A stretch of DNA of 64,000 bases from Lichina pygmaea. Lineage: Eukaryota > Ascomycota > Lichinomycetes > Lichinales > Lichinaceae. Position numbers and translations under genes: made by a program. Below are positions 11,665 through 23,514 of this stretch, piece after piece (position 1 is the first letter of the stretch; every line of letters begins with the position of its first letter). Location of the stretch: assembly GCA_963422465.1 (NCBI GenBank), contig OY730171.1, forward strand, positions 4,918,202-4,982,201. The letters run 5' to 3'. Below the pieces are notes generated by a model, which worked only from the letters and a program-made list of their open reading frames with translations, was not told the origin of the DNA and did not search any database.

Positions 11665-13424
11665 GCTGGTGGTCACCCCACTCTACTCCCCTCTTTCTTC
11701 CGCCCAGAAGCTCGAGTCTTCATCAGTGTTTCTGTCGCATTTATTTTGTTGCTTCACAGTACATCAAAGCATCTTCTACTTTCTTGCAGTATACCGAAGC
11801 GCTTCAGGATACATCAATCACGTCAGAGCTACCAACATTGAGGCACTTCTTGTTTTTCTTCTAATACTTCCTCTTCTTTTCCCTCCTCCAAAAAGCATCA
11901 GACGGCGCGTTTGTGGTCTAACAGCCTTCTTTCCTTCCTCCGTTCCCTAACGCATGCCCGGAAGGAGGGTCAGGGAGGGCGATCATGGAGTGGTGGAGAA
12001 GAGGGGAGGGTGTGGCGAAGGGGCCTTGAGAGAAACGGGGGTCAAGTGAGGGTCGGGGGTGGGGGAAAGTTTGATATCTTGTTGGCCTTTTTACCACTTT
12101 CGCTTTTCGTTCTTCCTCGTGGCCTTCGCTTTTGCGTGGCTCTCACTTTCGCTTTCGCAAGGCTTTCGCAAGGCTTTCGCAAGGCTTTCGCAAGGTTTTC
12201 CCGTGACTCTGACTCTCGCTTTTGCGTAGAGGGGGATGTATGTACTCGTCGAGCGAGCTCGCTGGACCAAGAACGGTGGGATGATACGTAAGGTGGGTTA
12301 CAGATGTAGGGGATTTGTCGAGGAAAGGCATGAAGCGGACACATTGCGGGGAGGCATGATGGGGAGGCTTGGTGGCATCGAGGGAATCGATCGAGGGGAG
12401 GCATTGGGGGAATATGTCGGGCGGAGCCATCAAGCAGAGGGGTAGATAGCACGCAAGTCTCTTCTCCTTGGAAAGTCGTTTCATTTGTTTCTTTCGCTCG
12501 CGCGCAGACTTGCTTACTTGTTCACTCGTTCGCTTGCTTGACTGGTTGCTTGTTACGACGGTAATGTCGATGCTAGATGTTGATGTTGATCATTTTGATG
12601 ATGACGTTGCATAGCTGGTCAGTTCTGCGTTAGACAAATAGATATCACATACCTATGTACCTGTACAGCTGCTGTTAGGATGAGTGCGTAGCACCTCCTG
12701 TGTCCTATATCCCCATCACTGTTCCCTCCCCCGCTCTCTCCCCCAACCTCCCCTCCTTTTAAAACAAAAGGATTTCCCCGACTCAAGATCATACTCACTT
12801 CTCTCCTTTCTAATTTTTACTATTTGCCTGTTTCATGCAGACTATATGTGTGTGGACGTGCGGGGTGAGGTCTGTTTATAATTGGGAAGAGGTCTGCCTG
12901 TCCACATTTGAGGTTGGGTCGCTCAGGTGGGGTGGAGTGGAGTGCAGTGGAGGGAGGTGAGGTGAAGTGCAGTCCATCATAAGATTGTCAAACCAGAGCA
13001 AGTAAGTAAGACATCTCCAGGACAAGCCAATTTACCATCCTCAAAGTATCGACTCTACAAACAAGGGGTATCAAGATATCAAGTCTGCAGAGGGGTGTTG
13101 ATCCATCAGTACTTCTGTTCTCCCGTACTTCGTGCACATCTACAATGTATTCAACTCACATGGCATGTCCGACACAATCAGCTTTCACTACATACCACTT
13201 GGATCCAGGCAGCCGAGAAACACTACATTCGTGGCATCGCCTGTTCTAGGGCCTATGAGGTGGAGTGACACGGAATTTCAAAGAAAAGGATGGGAGCAGA
13301 TGAGGAGGTGAGTGACTGAGATTACTACAGCACCCGTTTCCTTTTATGTTTCTGTTCAAGCTTCCCTTCGTTTACTTTACACGTTTTCCGCTTCAGACAT
13401 CCTTAGCCCGCACATACAAATCTC
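11665..13424. other. Convergent intergenic region
   Basis: No supported gene between the BTB gene and the dynamin-like gene. It holds T-rich and purine-rich tracts and an 11-bp tandem repeat at 12151-12196. Open frames on both strands lack motifs. Confidence 0.5.
12151..12196. repeat. 11-bp tandem repeat, unit GGCTTTCGCAA
   Basis: About four head-to-tail copies of GGCTTTCGCAA, preceded by looser CTTTCGCTTT variants from about 12068. Non-coding, probably slippage-derived. Confidence 0.85.
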
Positions 13425-16393
13425 TCAGCTTTGAGCCAACCGAGCAAGGCGATCGAGAGCCTCGTTCAGTCTGGCCTTCTTGTCCTTGAGATACTTCCGT
13501 CGCTTCTCGCGGTTGGGATCCTCGGCCGTGAGATGCGCGCAGTGTTCCTGTGCTGTTTTGGAGTCCAGCGAGTCAGTGGGACGGCGTTCACATCGGACTC
13601 GGGGGGAAAAAAAAAGACGGGACGAGTAAAGAGACCAACATACCGTCTTCCTCGGTCAGTCTCAGCCGGCCGTCGACCTCAACCGCCAAAGCCGTCGCGA
13701 TACGCCCAAAGACGATCCTCCTCAGCGCCAGATAGACCAAATCGACGAACCGATTGGCCGCGATCCTGTACCAGGCCTGCACCTCGGCGAGCACCTGCGT
13801 CTCACGGCCAAACGAGTGCGAGCTGACGTCGCCACGCTCGATCATGGTGCTGACCTTGGCGTCCCGTTCCTTGCCGGTCGTCGTCTTGTTGGGGTTCTCG
13901 GTCTGGTCGAGACGCATGTTCGCGGCCAGCTCAAGGCCTCGTCGCTCGAGCGCAGCCCGGGTCTGTTTCCTGGCGGTGTTGAGACCGTCGGTGTTGAGCG
14001 TCGCGTGCTGGTTCGTCTCGTTCGCAAGACAGTCGTCGGCCAAGATGCGCGCCTTACCCATGGCGACCGCCATGACCGTCTCGACGGCGGCCTTGATGGT
14101 GCCGGGCAGCTCTGTCTGCCGGTACTCGGCAAAGATGTCGTCGACGATGCTGCAGATCTCACCCTTCAGCATCTCCTCGGTGCCCTTGAGAAATTGATCC
14201 AACGGCCTCTTCCAGTGCCACATGCTCTCTCGGTAGATTCCCACCGAGACTGCTGCCTGAGCCGTATTGTCGAGCTGGTTATTGTCTTTGCGGCTAAGGA
14301 GCGACCGGACAAGGGAGCATGAATACGTTTTAGCAACATCTGCATACTTGAATTAGCATGTCTGCTAGAGCAGTCTAGCGCACAAAACACTTGACGCTTA
14401 CCCTCCGGTACACCGAACCAATCGACATTGGCCGTCGCGTGGGGCTTCTGTCGTTTCCGAGGCGTCGACAGACCGTTGTCTGCGAGGCGCTTGCCGAATG
14501 ACTTGATCCCCGAGGGAGGCGCTTCCTCGTCGTCGCTGTCGAGCGAGATGACTGACGCTGCCATTCCCGAGCGGCCTCTCGAAGGGGTGGGCGAGACCGG
14601 GTCTCCCGCGCCGACATTGCTACCTTTAGGCGTTTCAGACTTGTTGTGGGTCTTGCTCGCATCCTTGTCGAAAAGGAGCTCCGGCCGGGATTTGTGGATG
14701 AAGGCGGAAAAGGCACGCGCCAGGGCGCTCCAGTTGTCTTTCACACCGTGCTCCGTCGGAAGGTCCCCCAGGCTTCGCTGGACCGCCGAGTTCATGTGCT
14801 CAAGCTTCCGCGACAGGACCAGAGGCAACTTATCCGTCGGCGGGTCCGGAAGCTTCATGAGCTGCGCTTCGACAGAGTCCGCCTTGCTCCGGACCGTCGC
14901 CGTGATGTCAGGTAGGCTAGAGCACAGATGCCGTCAAAGACGCTCCTGAGTCGACGAAGAGCGGCGGAAAAACAGCTTACTTTAGCAAATATTGCCGCGC
15001 GAGCTGCTGGGACAGGGCCACCTGCAGCTGGCGCGTGCCGAATCTGTCAGCGAAGGAGGAGAACTCGGTCGCCCACGGGGCCCGTGTCTTGAAGAATGCC
15101 GATTCAAGGGCCCGCGCCTCGCGATGCGTGATCCCTTCGTCGAGCTGGGTCTGGTCTGGCTGCTTCGTCACAAAGTAGCCATACTTGAGGGGGAATATTT
15201 TGTTTTCGAGAACCTGACGCAACGTCGACCATTGCTTCCGATGACTCAGCAGATCCGGCTTGGACAAGACGCCTGAAACCATTCATCAGTGCATGTCTGG
15301 TCACAAGATGCATAGTACATACCCATGCAGCGGTCGTCGGCCATCTTCAGGCGGATGAGACCCGATGCGGTCGAGTTGTGCAATTCATTGTCCATCGACA
15401 ATGCCAGCAAGACCAAACAGCTCTTGGGGTCAACATATTCGTGGACTAGAGACTTCACCAAGTCCACCAAGTGCAGCTCATCGGTCTGGCGAGACGTTCA
15501 GTCACCGGTCACTGAAGTCGCCCACCATCGTGTAAAACATGATCGACTTACGTTCTCTGTCTGGTTGATGACGCCCGGCAGGTCGTAGAAGGAGAGCGGT
15601 GGCAGGCCTTGCCCGGATATCTAATGGAGCTCGGTCAGTGGTCATCTGAAGATTCAAGAGCCGGCCACATACATGAATGCGGATAATGTTGGGCGAGAAC
15701 TTGAGGTCTGAGACCGTGCTGGTATGTCGAAGTGCGCCGCCCGTGGCAGGCGCCAGGATTTCGGCCTGTGCTTTCTGGAGGACGTCGCAAAGGTCCTCTT
15801 TACGACCGACCTGTCTGAACAGCACATCCTGGGGCAGCGCAAGCCGACGAAAACGTTCAAACCGCGAGCCCTCATGGTGACTCTGATCGGATGTATACTC
15901 GTATCCCCTTTGAAGTCGTACTTCGCACGACCAAGCACTACCAGGAGCGGCGTCGGTGAGATTAATCTCCAGCGGGCACTGCCGAAGCCCCGTTAGCATC
16001 CGCCACGACAAGCCCAGCCGTGTCCCCTCACCCTGGTACAGGTCCCGGAGCTTCGTGGCACCTTGATCTCGCTCAGTGCCTCGATAAGCGAACTCTTGCC
16101 GGCGGATTGGTCTCCGACGACAACAATCTTCGGGAGTGGAACCTCGAGCCCCTCGATCCCCAACTGTCGTAGATCCGTCACGGTGTTGAAAAGCTTCCGG
16201 ATCCCACGGCCCATTACCTCTAGGCCGGCGGGTTTCTCTTCGGGTGGAGCAGGGTGGCCTGCGACATTATAATCTGGGTTAGCACATTCAGCCGGCAGAC
16301 CGTCTGATTTGCGCCGGGGCTGCACCCACTCGGCTCTTCACCGGCAGCGGTCGCCGCTCCAGAGTCAACCTCATCCTCAACCCGGGCCATCAT
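13425..16393 (-). CDS. Dynamin-like GTPase (Mx/dynamin superfamily) with nuclear-type motifs
   Basis: Nine exons (16393-16330, 16258-16032, 15978-15673, 15620-15552, 15485-15323, 15272-14981, 14916-14402, 14339-13644, 13552-13425) give 819 residues in frame throughout. The GTPase domain shows G1 GDQSAGKS (70-77), the switch threonines in SSGTCTR (91-97), G3 DLPG (212-215) and G4 SKPD (about 280-283). The middle/stalk follows, with LPDI after LARQYLL. GED-like helices near the C-terminus include FVDLVYLALRRIVFGRI. No PH domain or transmembrane span is seen. A disordered insert (about 455-545) carries VISLDSDDEE, a SUMO-interaction-type motif, and KRLADNGLSTPRKRQK, a bipartite NLS-type motif. 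It resembles the fungal Mx-like dynamins rather than Vps1, Dnm1 or Mgm1. The start is chosen at MMARVEDEV; an upstream in-frame ATG at 16471 exists. Confidence 0.88.
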
Positions 16394-19079
16394 TATCACG
16401 TCGTCTGGTACTCTCCTTCTTGAGATGAAGACCGGGGTGGGTTCGGCGAAAAGAAAGGCAACAAATAACACAAGGTTATTCAGTCAGGGACGGCAGAGTA
16501 GTATGGAAAGCATGAAGATGGAGTATTTTCCCCGGCTTGGGTGCAGTTGATGGGAGAAGAGAAGCAAAGACGGCTGTGGGGAGGGAGGCCTTTTTATATT
16601 GACATTTGCCACCTTTCCTCCGGTGGCCTCGAATTTTCGGAGAATCCCACGGAAGATGGAATCATCCATCGAGGTGTTATCCATTCCGATCAACTCTGTC
16701 ACGACTGCTTGGGAGCGCCGTGGACCGCGACGCCGAGACTGTATTGCGCTCCAGCGCGCTGCTCACGATGCCGAGTAGAGCAACAGGTGGACCGTGCCGC
16801 TCTTTGCCCCTGTCATGGCCCCGGCCCCTACCCTTTCCCGTTCCCCACACCGGGATGGCTAGCGTGTTGTGGGCGTCTGTCCTCGGGCCGGAAAATCTTT
16901 TCGCCTATTTTGACATCACCCCAGCTTTGACAGGGAAACACCGGAACTCATCCAACCGCAGTCAGGTTGGAAATCCAGCTCCTTACGAGGCTACATCACT
17001 CCAGCACAGTCGCACTGAGAATCTTACACTCGGCCCCTAGCCCACGATAATCTCGATGATCTGTACCGGTGCCGTATCAGAGAAGGTCTAGCGCCTCCAC
17101 CGGGTCACACGGATCACATCAAGGCCCATCAAGCCGCACAGCAACGCCAACAAGGGACAGAAGCTTACGGGCAAGTCATTCGTTGGACGGTGTCATCTCA
17201 GCATCCATATGGATATGGTCCGGAGGATATCGTCGTCTCCGCCTCTTGGGCTCTGAATATCTCTTACTCGATCAAGTCGCCTTCGTGACGCAGTTTCAGC
17301 GCTTCGACAAGCCCTCGGCATCATCCCCGTCTCCCGGGCATAGGAAGGACCAGGTTCAGATGCAAGTCCTTTCTACCCAGACTTAAGGCTGGTGCTAGAG
17401 CATGTCTTGGACGTTTCTTTGCTGTATCTGTCTCCGTCACCACAGGCCGATTTCCGTCCCGGTCCCTATCGTCTGCTTTTTCTAGCCTTATCGGGCCGGA
17501 ATCCCCTGGATATACTGCCTCCGTCACCACTCGTTTGCCCGGCGTACCAAGTTATGGGGTCATCCATCTTACATCGTCAGCCCAGTATCTTACCCCGGTC
17601 CATTGACCCGCTTTTCAAGATGCTGGAGCTGTTGCTCTACCTTGAAACGCCACATGATGTCCCAATTTCGGTAGTTCTACCGTTTGATCCTCTCGTCGTG
17701 ATGACTGTTGACGCAAGGAGTGCACTGGCCTGAAAACAGTGCGTACGAAAAAGAGAGCCGCGGACTTTTTCGAAGTCCGATCATCAATTTACGAGAGGCT
17801 TGATCATCTCCGACGAATTATCACAGACAAATGATACTGCTACTAGTCTTCCACGAGACGCGCCGTAGATCTGGTGCCTGTGGCAGAGCATAGGACGAGT
17901 TCTAGCCATAGGACCGCATCGTTCTGAGTAGTATCACTTGACTGCAAAATCGTCGCTAGAGATGCTCACAAAAGCCATAAGCAGTGTCACTTGTTCGGTC
18001 GGAAGCATGACACGGAAAAAAATATTTTTTTTATTGAATGAGCGATGCGGGATTCGAACCCGCGCCCCTTCGAGGACCCAAGCATCCACTGCCATACTCA
18101 CGTGGGACCAGCTAGCGAGCAATAACTCAGTAGAACTTGAGAGCTGGTCCACACCGACATATTCAGACTGGCTACCGAGACCCCCCAAGTGCCCTTGAGC
18201 CCCTAGACCAATCGCCTGAAGTAACATGGCAAAAATACAAATATATAAAGAAACGGTGGGGTCTGTCGCACCAAGCTCAATCACGTGCTGTCCATCGTTC
18301 GACCGGGGTCCCCCACACAGTTTAGGGACTACCGTACTGTGCGGGGTACAGTCAGCAACAGCTGAAAGCACGCGTACAAGCTGGAATAGCGTGACTACTT
18401 CTGCCAAAGACGTCGACGCATGCCTCTTGGCCCATGTCTCTAAAGATGATACCGGTAAGGCCCGTCAGACCCGAGCAATAGAGATTATGACGAAGAATCC
18501 ATCCCCCAAGGATGCTTCGCAACGTTCTCTACATACCTACTTCTGTTGTAAACTCTATCAGTCAAGCCATCGCAATGGATGGTCCTGTACGTAACCGAAG
18601 TGTCTACTGTGCAAAGCTGACCTCATAAACACCGCACCGTGATATGACCCTCTTCAATTCAACAGGTAACATAGTACTCCGTCTTTTGAAAAGCACTATT
18701 TTATCATAATGTTTTCAAGAGAGCTCAGTGTTCAATGCCGTGCATACATACGTAGACCACTGGAATCAAGTTCTCCCCACGACTACATTAGGTAAGTCGT
18801 GCTGTTCAGACTTTTGTTGTTCCGCCGTTGAAGAGTGTGACGTGACCAAACTCCTGTCTTGCTGCCAGGTGCAAGATCACGTGTTTCTTGACCCACCTGC
18901 CCACCGTGCCGCCGACAATCCTACGTCTGACTCTTAAGCTTCGGGCATCGAACAATCTTCAATGAAGCTGGGTGCGTACCGAATGACTAATTGTCACCAC
19001 CAATTGCGCCGTTAAACTTCGATCTACCCCGTACCGTACAGGAATGTTGCAGCTGCCTGTCCGCGACAAAAACGCCAAG
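16394..19079. other. Intergenic region, dynamin-like promoter to GMPPA-like promoter
   Basis: About 2.7 kb with no supported protein gene. Open frames are overlapping, motif-free shadows. A tRNA-like T-arm sits at about 18041-18072 on the minus strand. Both flanking genes are transcribed away from it, so it contains two promoters. Confidence 0.5.
18030..18118 (-). other. tRNA-like sequence with T-arm and downstream T-run
   Basis: The minus strand carries GCGGGTTCGAATCCCGC, a perfect T-arm with B-box, preceded by a CCTCGAAGG hairpin resembling a class II variable arm. An A/T-rich tail ending in a run of T residues follows, as at pol III terminators. No 5' acceptor strand matching the expected GAGCGAT lies within 100 nt. 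It is read as a truncated tRNA or a tRNA-derived SINE tail, not an intact tRNA gene. Confidence 0.35.
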
Positions 19080-20551
19080 ATGCCAACTACAAAGGCGGTC
19101 ATTCTGGTCAGCTGAAAAAGTGCCCCAGGAACCGTGAGTCTGCAGCTGACATGAGCGTCCCCATCAGGTTGGCGGACCATCAAGAGGGACGCGGTTCCGA
19201 CCCCTGTCTCTTGATGTGCCCAAGGTACGATGGCCGGCGTCGTTTGACCGGTCTGTGACCAGATCGCAAATGGACTCGGCTGATCCGTGGCGTAGCCGCT
19301 CTTCCCAGTGGCCGGGCACCCGATAATATGGCACGCGGTGACGGCAATCGCCAAGGTGCCCGCCATTCGCGAGGTCGTCCTGGTCGGATACTACGAAGAG
19401 TCCGTTCTGCGCGACTTCATCAAGGACGCCTCCAAGGAGTTCCCCCAGCTGAACATCAAATACCTCCGCGAGTATCAAGCTCTCGGCACCGCCGGTGGTC
19501 TCTACCACTTCCGGGACGCCATCTTGAAGGGGAAGCCGGATCGGTTCTTCGTGCTCAACTCGGATGTGTGCTGCTCGTTTCCCTTGAACGACATGATCAA
19601 GCTCTTCGAGCAGAAAGACGCGGAGGCGGTCATCCTTGGGACTCGGGTCAGTAACGAGGCGGCCGGGAATTTCGGCTGCGTCGTCTCGGACGCCCACACC
19701 GGCCGAGTGCTCCACTACGTCGAGAAGCCCGAGTCGCACATCTCAAACTTGATCAACTGCGGCGTCTATCTCTTCTCGACCGAGACCATCTTTCCGTCAA
19801 TCAGAAGTGCCATCAAGCGCCGTACCGAGCGTCCGCGGCTGGTTTCGTATCCGTCCTCGGACAACCTCGACAGCTCCTTCATCCCCGACGACGACGAGGA
19901 TGGAGAGAAGCACGAGGTGCTCCGGCTGGAACAGGACATACTCAGCGATCTGGCGGACACGAAGCAGTTCTACGTGTGGGAGACGAAAGATTTCTGGCGC
20001 CAGATCAAGACGGCAGGCTCGGCCGTACCGGCCAACGCACTGTACCTCCAGAAAGCCTTCCAGTCGGGATCGGAGGGACTCGCGGCGCCATCGGCTTCGA
20101 TGGTGCCGCCTGTCTTCATCCATCCGTCGGCGACCGTCGACGCTACGGCCAAGCTTGGCCCCCACGTCTCGGTTGGGCCGCGAGCCGTGATCGGGCCTGG
20201 CGTCCGGATAAAGGAGTCGATCGTGCTCGAGGACACCGAGATCCGGCACGACGCCTGCATCTTGTACGCCATCATCGGCTGGAACAGCCGCGTCGGAGCC
20301 TGGGCCAGGGTCGAGGGGACGCCGACTCCGGTCAGCAGCCATACAACCAGCATCATTCGAAACGGCGTCAAGGTGCAGAGCATCACCATCCTCGGCAAGG
20401 AGTGCGCGGTGGCGGACGAGGTTCGCGTGCAGAATTGCATCTGTCTGCCTTACAAGGAGCTGAAGCGGGTGAGTCGTAGACGTGTCTCGTCGTGGTCGGT
20501 TGGCTCGACGCTGAGAACCGGCAGGATGTCGCGAACGAGGTGATCATGTAA
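19080..20551 (+). CDS. GDP-mannose pyrophosphorylase A-like protein
   Basis: Exons 19080-19106, 19168-19224, 19296-20468 and 20525-20551 give 427 residues. The N-terminal nucleotidyltransferase signature reads GGPSRGTRFRPLSL, then DVPKPLFPVAG, with YQALGTAGGLYHF and the LNSDVCC segment downstream. The C-terminal part (from about PPVFIHPSATV) has the hexapeptide periodicity of a left-handed beta helix. The overall match is to the GMPPA branch, which regulates or assists mannose-1-phosphate guanylyltransferase in GDP-mannose supply for glycosylation and cell wall. The branch is distinguished by the acidic insert SFIPDDDEDGEKHEV. Whether it is catalytic or regulatory cannot be read from sequence alone. 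The first exon is only 27 nt. Confidence 0.9.
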
Positions 20552-21352
20552 AATCGATCGAGGTTACTCGTGCCGTGCAGCAGCAGCGGTGCCCATTCTT
20601 CGCCGACGACCCTGGCGGGCACATGGTACCGTCAAGGCAAGAGCATCGCCCACGCACGCTAGCGAACGGAGCCAGATCCCTATAGCTCTCTAAAGAACGT
20701 CCCGAGACAAATCTGGGCTCGCCAGCACTTTCCGAAGCACCGTTTCTCCTTAGGGTCGTTCGTCGACGGTGGTATTCACGGCTGTCTAGCGTCTACCACA
20801 GTACATACGTACGAGCGCGGTCATCAAGACTACACGGTAAAGATCAAGTCGGGTCTGGATCGAGACCTTGAAAGCCGTGAGGGCCGCCTCGTCTAAGGGG
20901 CCAGGGAGCCATGTCTCACTCGTTGGCGCACCACTCGTACGTTACGTACAGCACCCCGACGACACCGGCGGTCGATGCGCTGGTGGACTCACTTCTTCCC
21001 TGCCCGGTCTTGTATCTCAAATTGATGCAAAGGGAGGAAGATCGGGAGGAAGGGAAGTGAGGAGTCGACCTACAGCACGTACGTACGGAACGTACCTTCG
21101 AGACTACCGGCGCCAGAAGGCATTGCCCCCCGTGCCCCTTCTCCCTTGACGGAACAGCCGGTCCAAGAATTATGGACATGTGACCAGCGACTGGAGCAGG
21201 TGATTAGTCCCATAATCTTTGATTCAAGGGTGCCATACCATCTCGAGCTGGCTGACTAATCAGTATTGGCTGACTAGCGTGTGCCATGCCATTCGCCCTC
21301 CGCCTTACCGTACAGTACAGTACGGAGTACTACGTACGGAGGTACGTACGTA

Positions 21353-21377
21353 TAGTGGCACGACAAAAGTCTGCATA
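21353..21377. mobile_element. Solo terminal repeat of the CACGACAAAAGTCTGC element family
   Basis: TAGTGGCACGACAAAAGTCT continuing into GCATA matches the ends of the elements at 21571-21748 and 50893-51070. It is flanked on the left by TA. No partner end in inverted orientation lies nearby other than that of the neighbouring complete element, so this is probably a remnant. Confidence 0.6.
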
Positions 21378-21570
21378 CGTATGTACGGCCTCCATAATCA
21401 ACTTCAGGTACGTACATACGTACTGTACGTATTACAGGACGCACCTCCGTACTACGTCCATCTACTGTACTGTAGCTGTTAGTACTCCTGTAATGTGTCT
21501 TCTCTATCCCGCAGTGATGTCGACATGGTCCATTACTTACGACATTGCGACTGACGGCATGTAGGGGGTA

Positions 21571-21748
21571 CAGTGTCACGACACAAGTCTGCGTACACCA
21601 GTACGAGCCGTCAGCCGATACTTTCGTAAGTAATACGACTAGATCGGGGGCTCACACCGGTAACAATAAGCGGCTAGGTATTGATTCTCCGGAGATGCCC
21701 GAGGTAGATTTTGTATGGAGGTGTACGCAGACTTTTGTCGTGCTACTG
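21571..21748. mobile_element. 178-bp non-autonomous TIR element (MITE), copy A
   Basis: It has 25-bp inverted ends (left starts CAGTGTCACGACACAAGTCT; right, read inward, CAGTAGCACGACAAAAGTCT), matching at 22 of 25 positions. It is flanked by TA on both sides, as expected for the Tc1/mariner superfamily. It has no coding capacity. A second 178-bp copy with about 87 percent identity lies at 50893-51070. Confidence 0.85.
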
Positions 21749-22521
21749 TACGTACGTACATACGTACACATTGGCCTTCAAAGCTCAACAGCCGTCGGCC
21801 TTATTTCGTACCTCGTACAACGACAGTGACTACCGGTACGAAGTACGGAAGTACGTTCTGTGCATGGTACGTAACACCCGTCCCGACAATCTCTTCAATG
21901 CCGCGTTGCTGCCAGAAGAAACAAAAGCTGCAGTACCAGCGCCGAGTGTGATTTAAACGGGCCAACCACGTCGATTTGGGAATGGTAGATCTACGTATGT
22001 AATAATATCCGCTCCCGTGTCACGCATGCCCTTTTCATGTTGTCGATGACATTGTTGTATGTACGCCTCGTACGAGGGGATGTAAGGCGTAGCTACAGTA
22101 CATACTGCTAAGGCATGTAAGTACGGCAATTATCTACGATACCCAATCGAGCGATGGAAGCGTGGAAGATGGCATGGGGGCTTCTGAGCAGCTGTTTTGA
22201 CAACTGTGGCGACGTGCGTATCGTAGATTGCAGTAAGTATGCCAATGTCTCCCCACTTATTCCTCCAGCCAAGAGATACTAAGCTGCTGTGGTGCGACCT
22301 ACCGGAGACTACGTCACACAACCTTATCGTACCTGCGCAAGCCCAGCCGAGACCGGAGGACGATGCCAGCACCGGAGACGGCTGGGTCTGACTTATAGAC
22401 GACCTCGTCGTTGAAGAGGGAGAGTTGTGAGCAATTCCAATCTACTCGGTGACCTACCGCTATAGCATCTACTGGCTGTCCCAGGACGCGACCTGGCCTC
22501 TAATCCTCTGCGTTACAATCA

Positions 22522-23514
22522 ATGGAGCTGCCGGTCGTTGACGTATCTCCCTTCCTGCAGACAGACCAAAACGGGTCGTCTGCAGATGCCAGGAAGGACT
22601 GCGCAAAGGCCCTCTACGACGCCTGCCGCGACACGGGTTTCTTCTACTTGAAGGACCATGGCATACCATCGACGATGACGGACGAGGTCTTGGCCTTGGC
22701 CAGATCGTTTTTCCTACGCGCGAGCGAAGAAGAAAAGATGTCGATCGCGCGACTGGACGCTGACGTCGATGATGGCGATGGGGCCCGAGGATGGCAGCGG
22801 CTCGGCGACAACGTGACCAAAGGTCTAAGGGACTGGCAGGAAGCGGTCGACTTTTACAGAGAAGAGGAGAGTGCGGATGCCCCTCCCTACAAGACCCTGC
22901 TTGGTCGGAATCGATGGCCTAGGGCGCCCTTGCGGCTGCGGGCCGCCTTCGAGGACTACGTCTCGCGGATGCTGGAGCTGGGAACCGCAGTGGTGCGCGC
23001 CATGGGCTATGCGCTGGATCCGAGCCGGAGAGACGTCTTCGTCGATCAAACGCGGCGCAGCTTCTGGGTGCTGCGCATGATCGGTTACCCGCCACTGGAA
23101 AGCAGCTCCGCCGCTCTCGACGACGGGGAGGAGCTAGGCATCTCCTGCGGCGAGCATACAGACTACGGGTGCTTGACCTTTCTGCTGGCCGACTCGACCA
23201 AGGGTGCCCTCGAGGTGCGTCATCGCTCTGGACACTTGATCAAGGCCGATCCTCTCCCCGGCACCTTCGTCGTGAACATCGGCGACATGGTCGAGCGCTG
23301 GACAAACGGGCTCTGGAAGAGCACTCCGCATCGAGTCATCCATAGAGGCGTCGACGACTGGAGGATCAGCGTCCCGTTCTTTTTCGAGCCAGACTTTGAT
23401 GCTCACGTCAAGCCTCTGACCAAATGCGTCGAGGAGACGGGAGGTCTGCCGAAGTATGACGAGGTGCTATACGGACCCTATCTGCAGAAAAAGGTAGAGG
23501 GCAACTTTTATTGA
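22522..23514 (+). CDS. 2-oxoglutarate/Fe(II)-dependent dioxygenase (isopenicillin-N-synthase-like)
   Basis: Single-exon gene, 330 residues. The N-terminal DIOX_N part shows PVVDVSPFL and DTGFFYLKDHGIP. The double-stranded beta helix carries the metal triad H212-x-D214 (GEHTDYGCLTF) and distal H270 (STPHRVIH), plus the 2-oxoglutarate-binding R281-x-S283 (RISVPFF). All residues needed for catalysis are present. The substrate is not predictable: the family covers hydroxylations in secondary metabolism and small-molecule catabolism. Neighbours give no pathway hint. Absence of introns contrasts with most genes here but is common in this family. Confidence 0.92.
   Translation: MELPVVDVSPFLQTDQNGSSADARKDCAKALYDACRDTGFFYLKDHGIPSTMTDEVLALARSFFLRASEEEKMSIARLDADVDDGDGARGWQRLGDNVTKGLRDWQEAVDFYREEESADAPPYKTLLGRNRWPRAPLRLRAAFEDYVSRMLELGTAVVRAMGYALDPSRRDVFVDQTRRSFWVLRMIGYPPLESSSAALDDGEELGISCGEHTDYGCLTFLLADSTKGALEVRHRSGHLIKADPLPGTFVVNIGDMVERWTNGLWKSTPHRVIHRGVDDWRISVPFFFEPDFDAHVKPLTKCVEETGGLPKYDEVLYGPYLQKKVEGNFY

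Larger units (their letters stand above)
20552..22521. other. Intergenic region rich in GTAC palindromes and small TIR elements
   Basis: No supported gene. It holds dense CGTACG/GGAGTAC motifs from about 20805 to 22120, one complete 178-bp TA-flanked element (21571-21748) and an isolated end of the same family (21353-21377). Confidence 0.6.

Noticed and set aside
12042-12452. Two minus-strand frames with KALRKPCESLA repeats
   Set aside because: They translate the 11-bp tandem repeat and have no other protein character.
21286-21951. Tyr/Val/Arg-rich frames in the GTAC-rich DNA
   Set aside because: Residues such as TYVRTY are the direct translation of GTAC repeats; no conserved protein is present.
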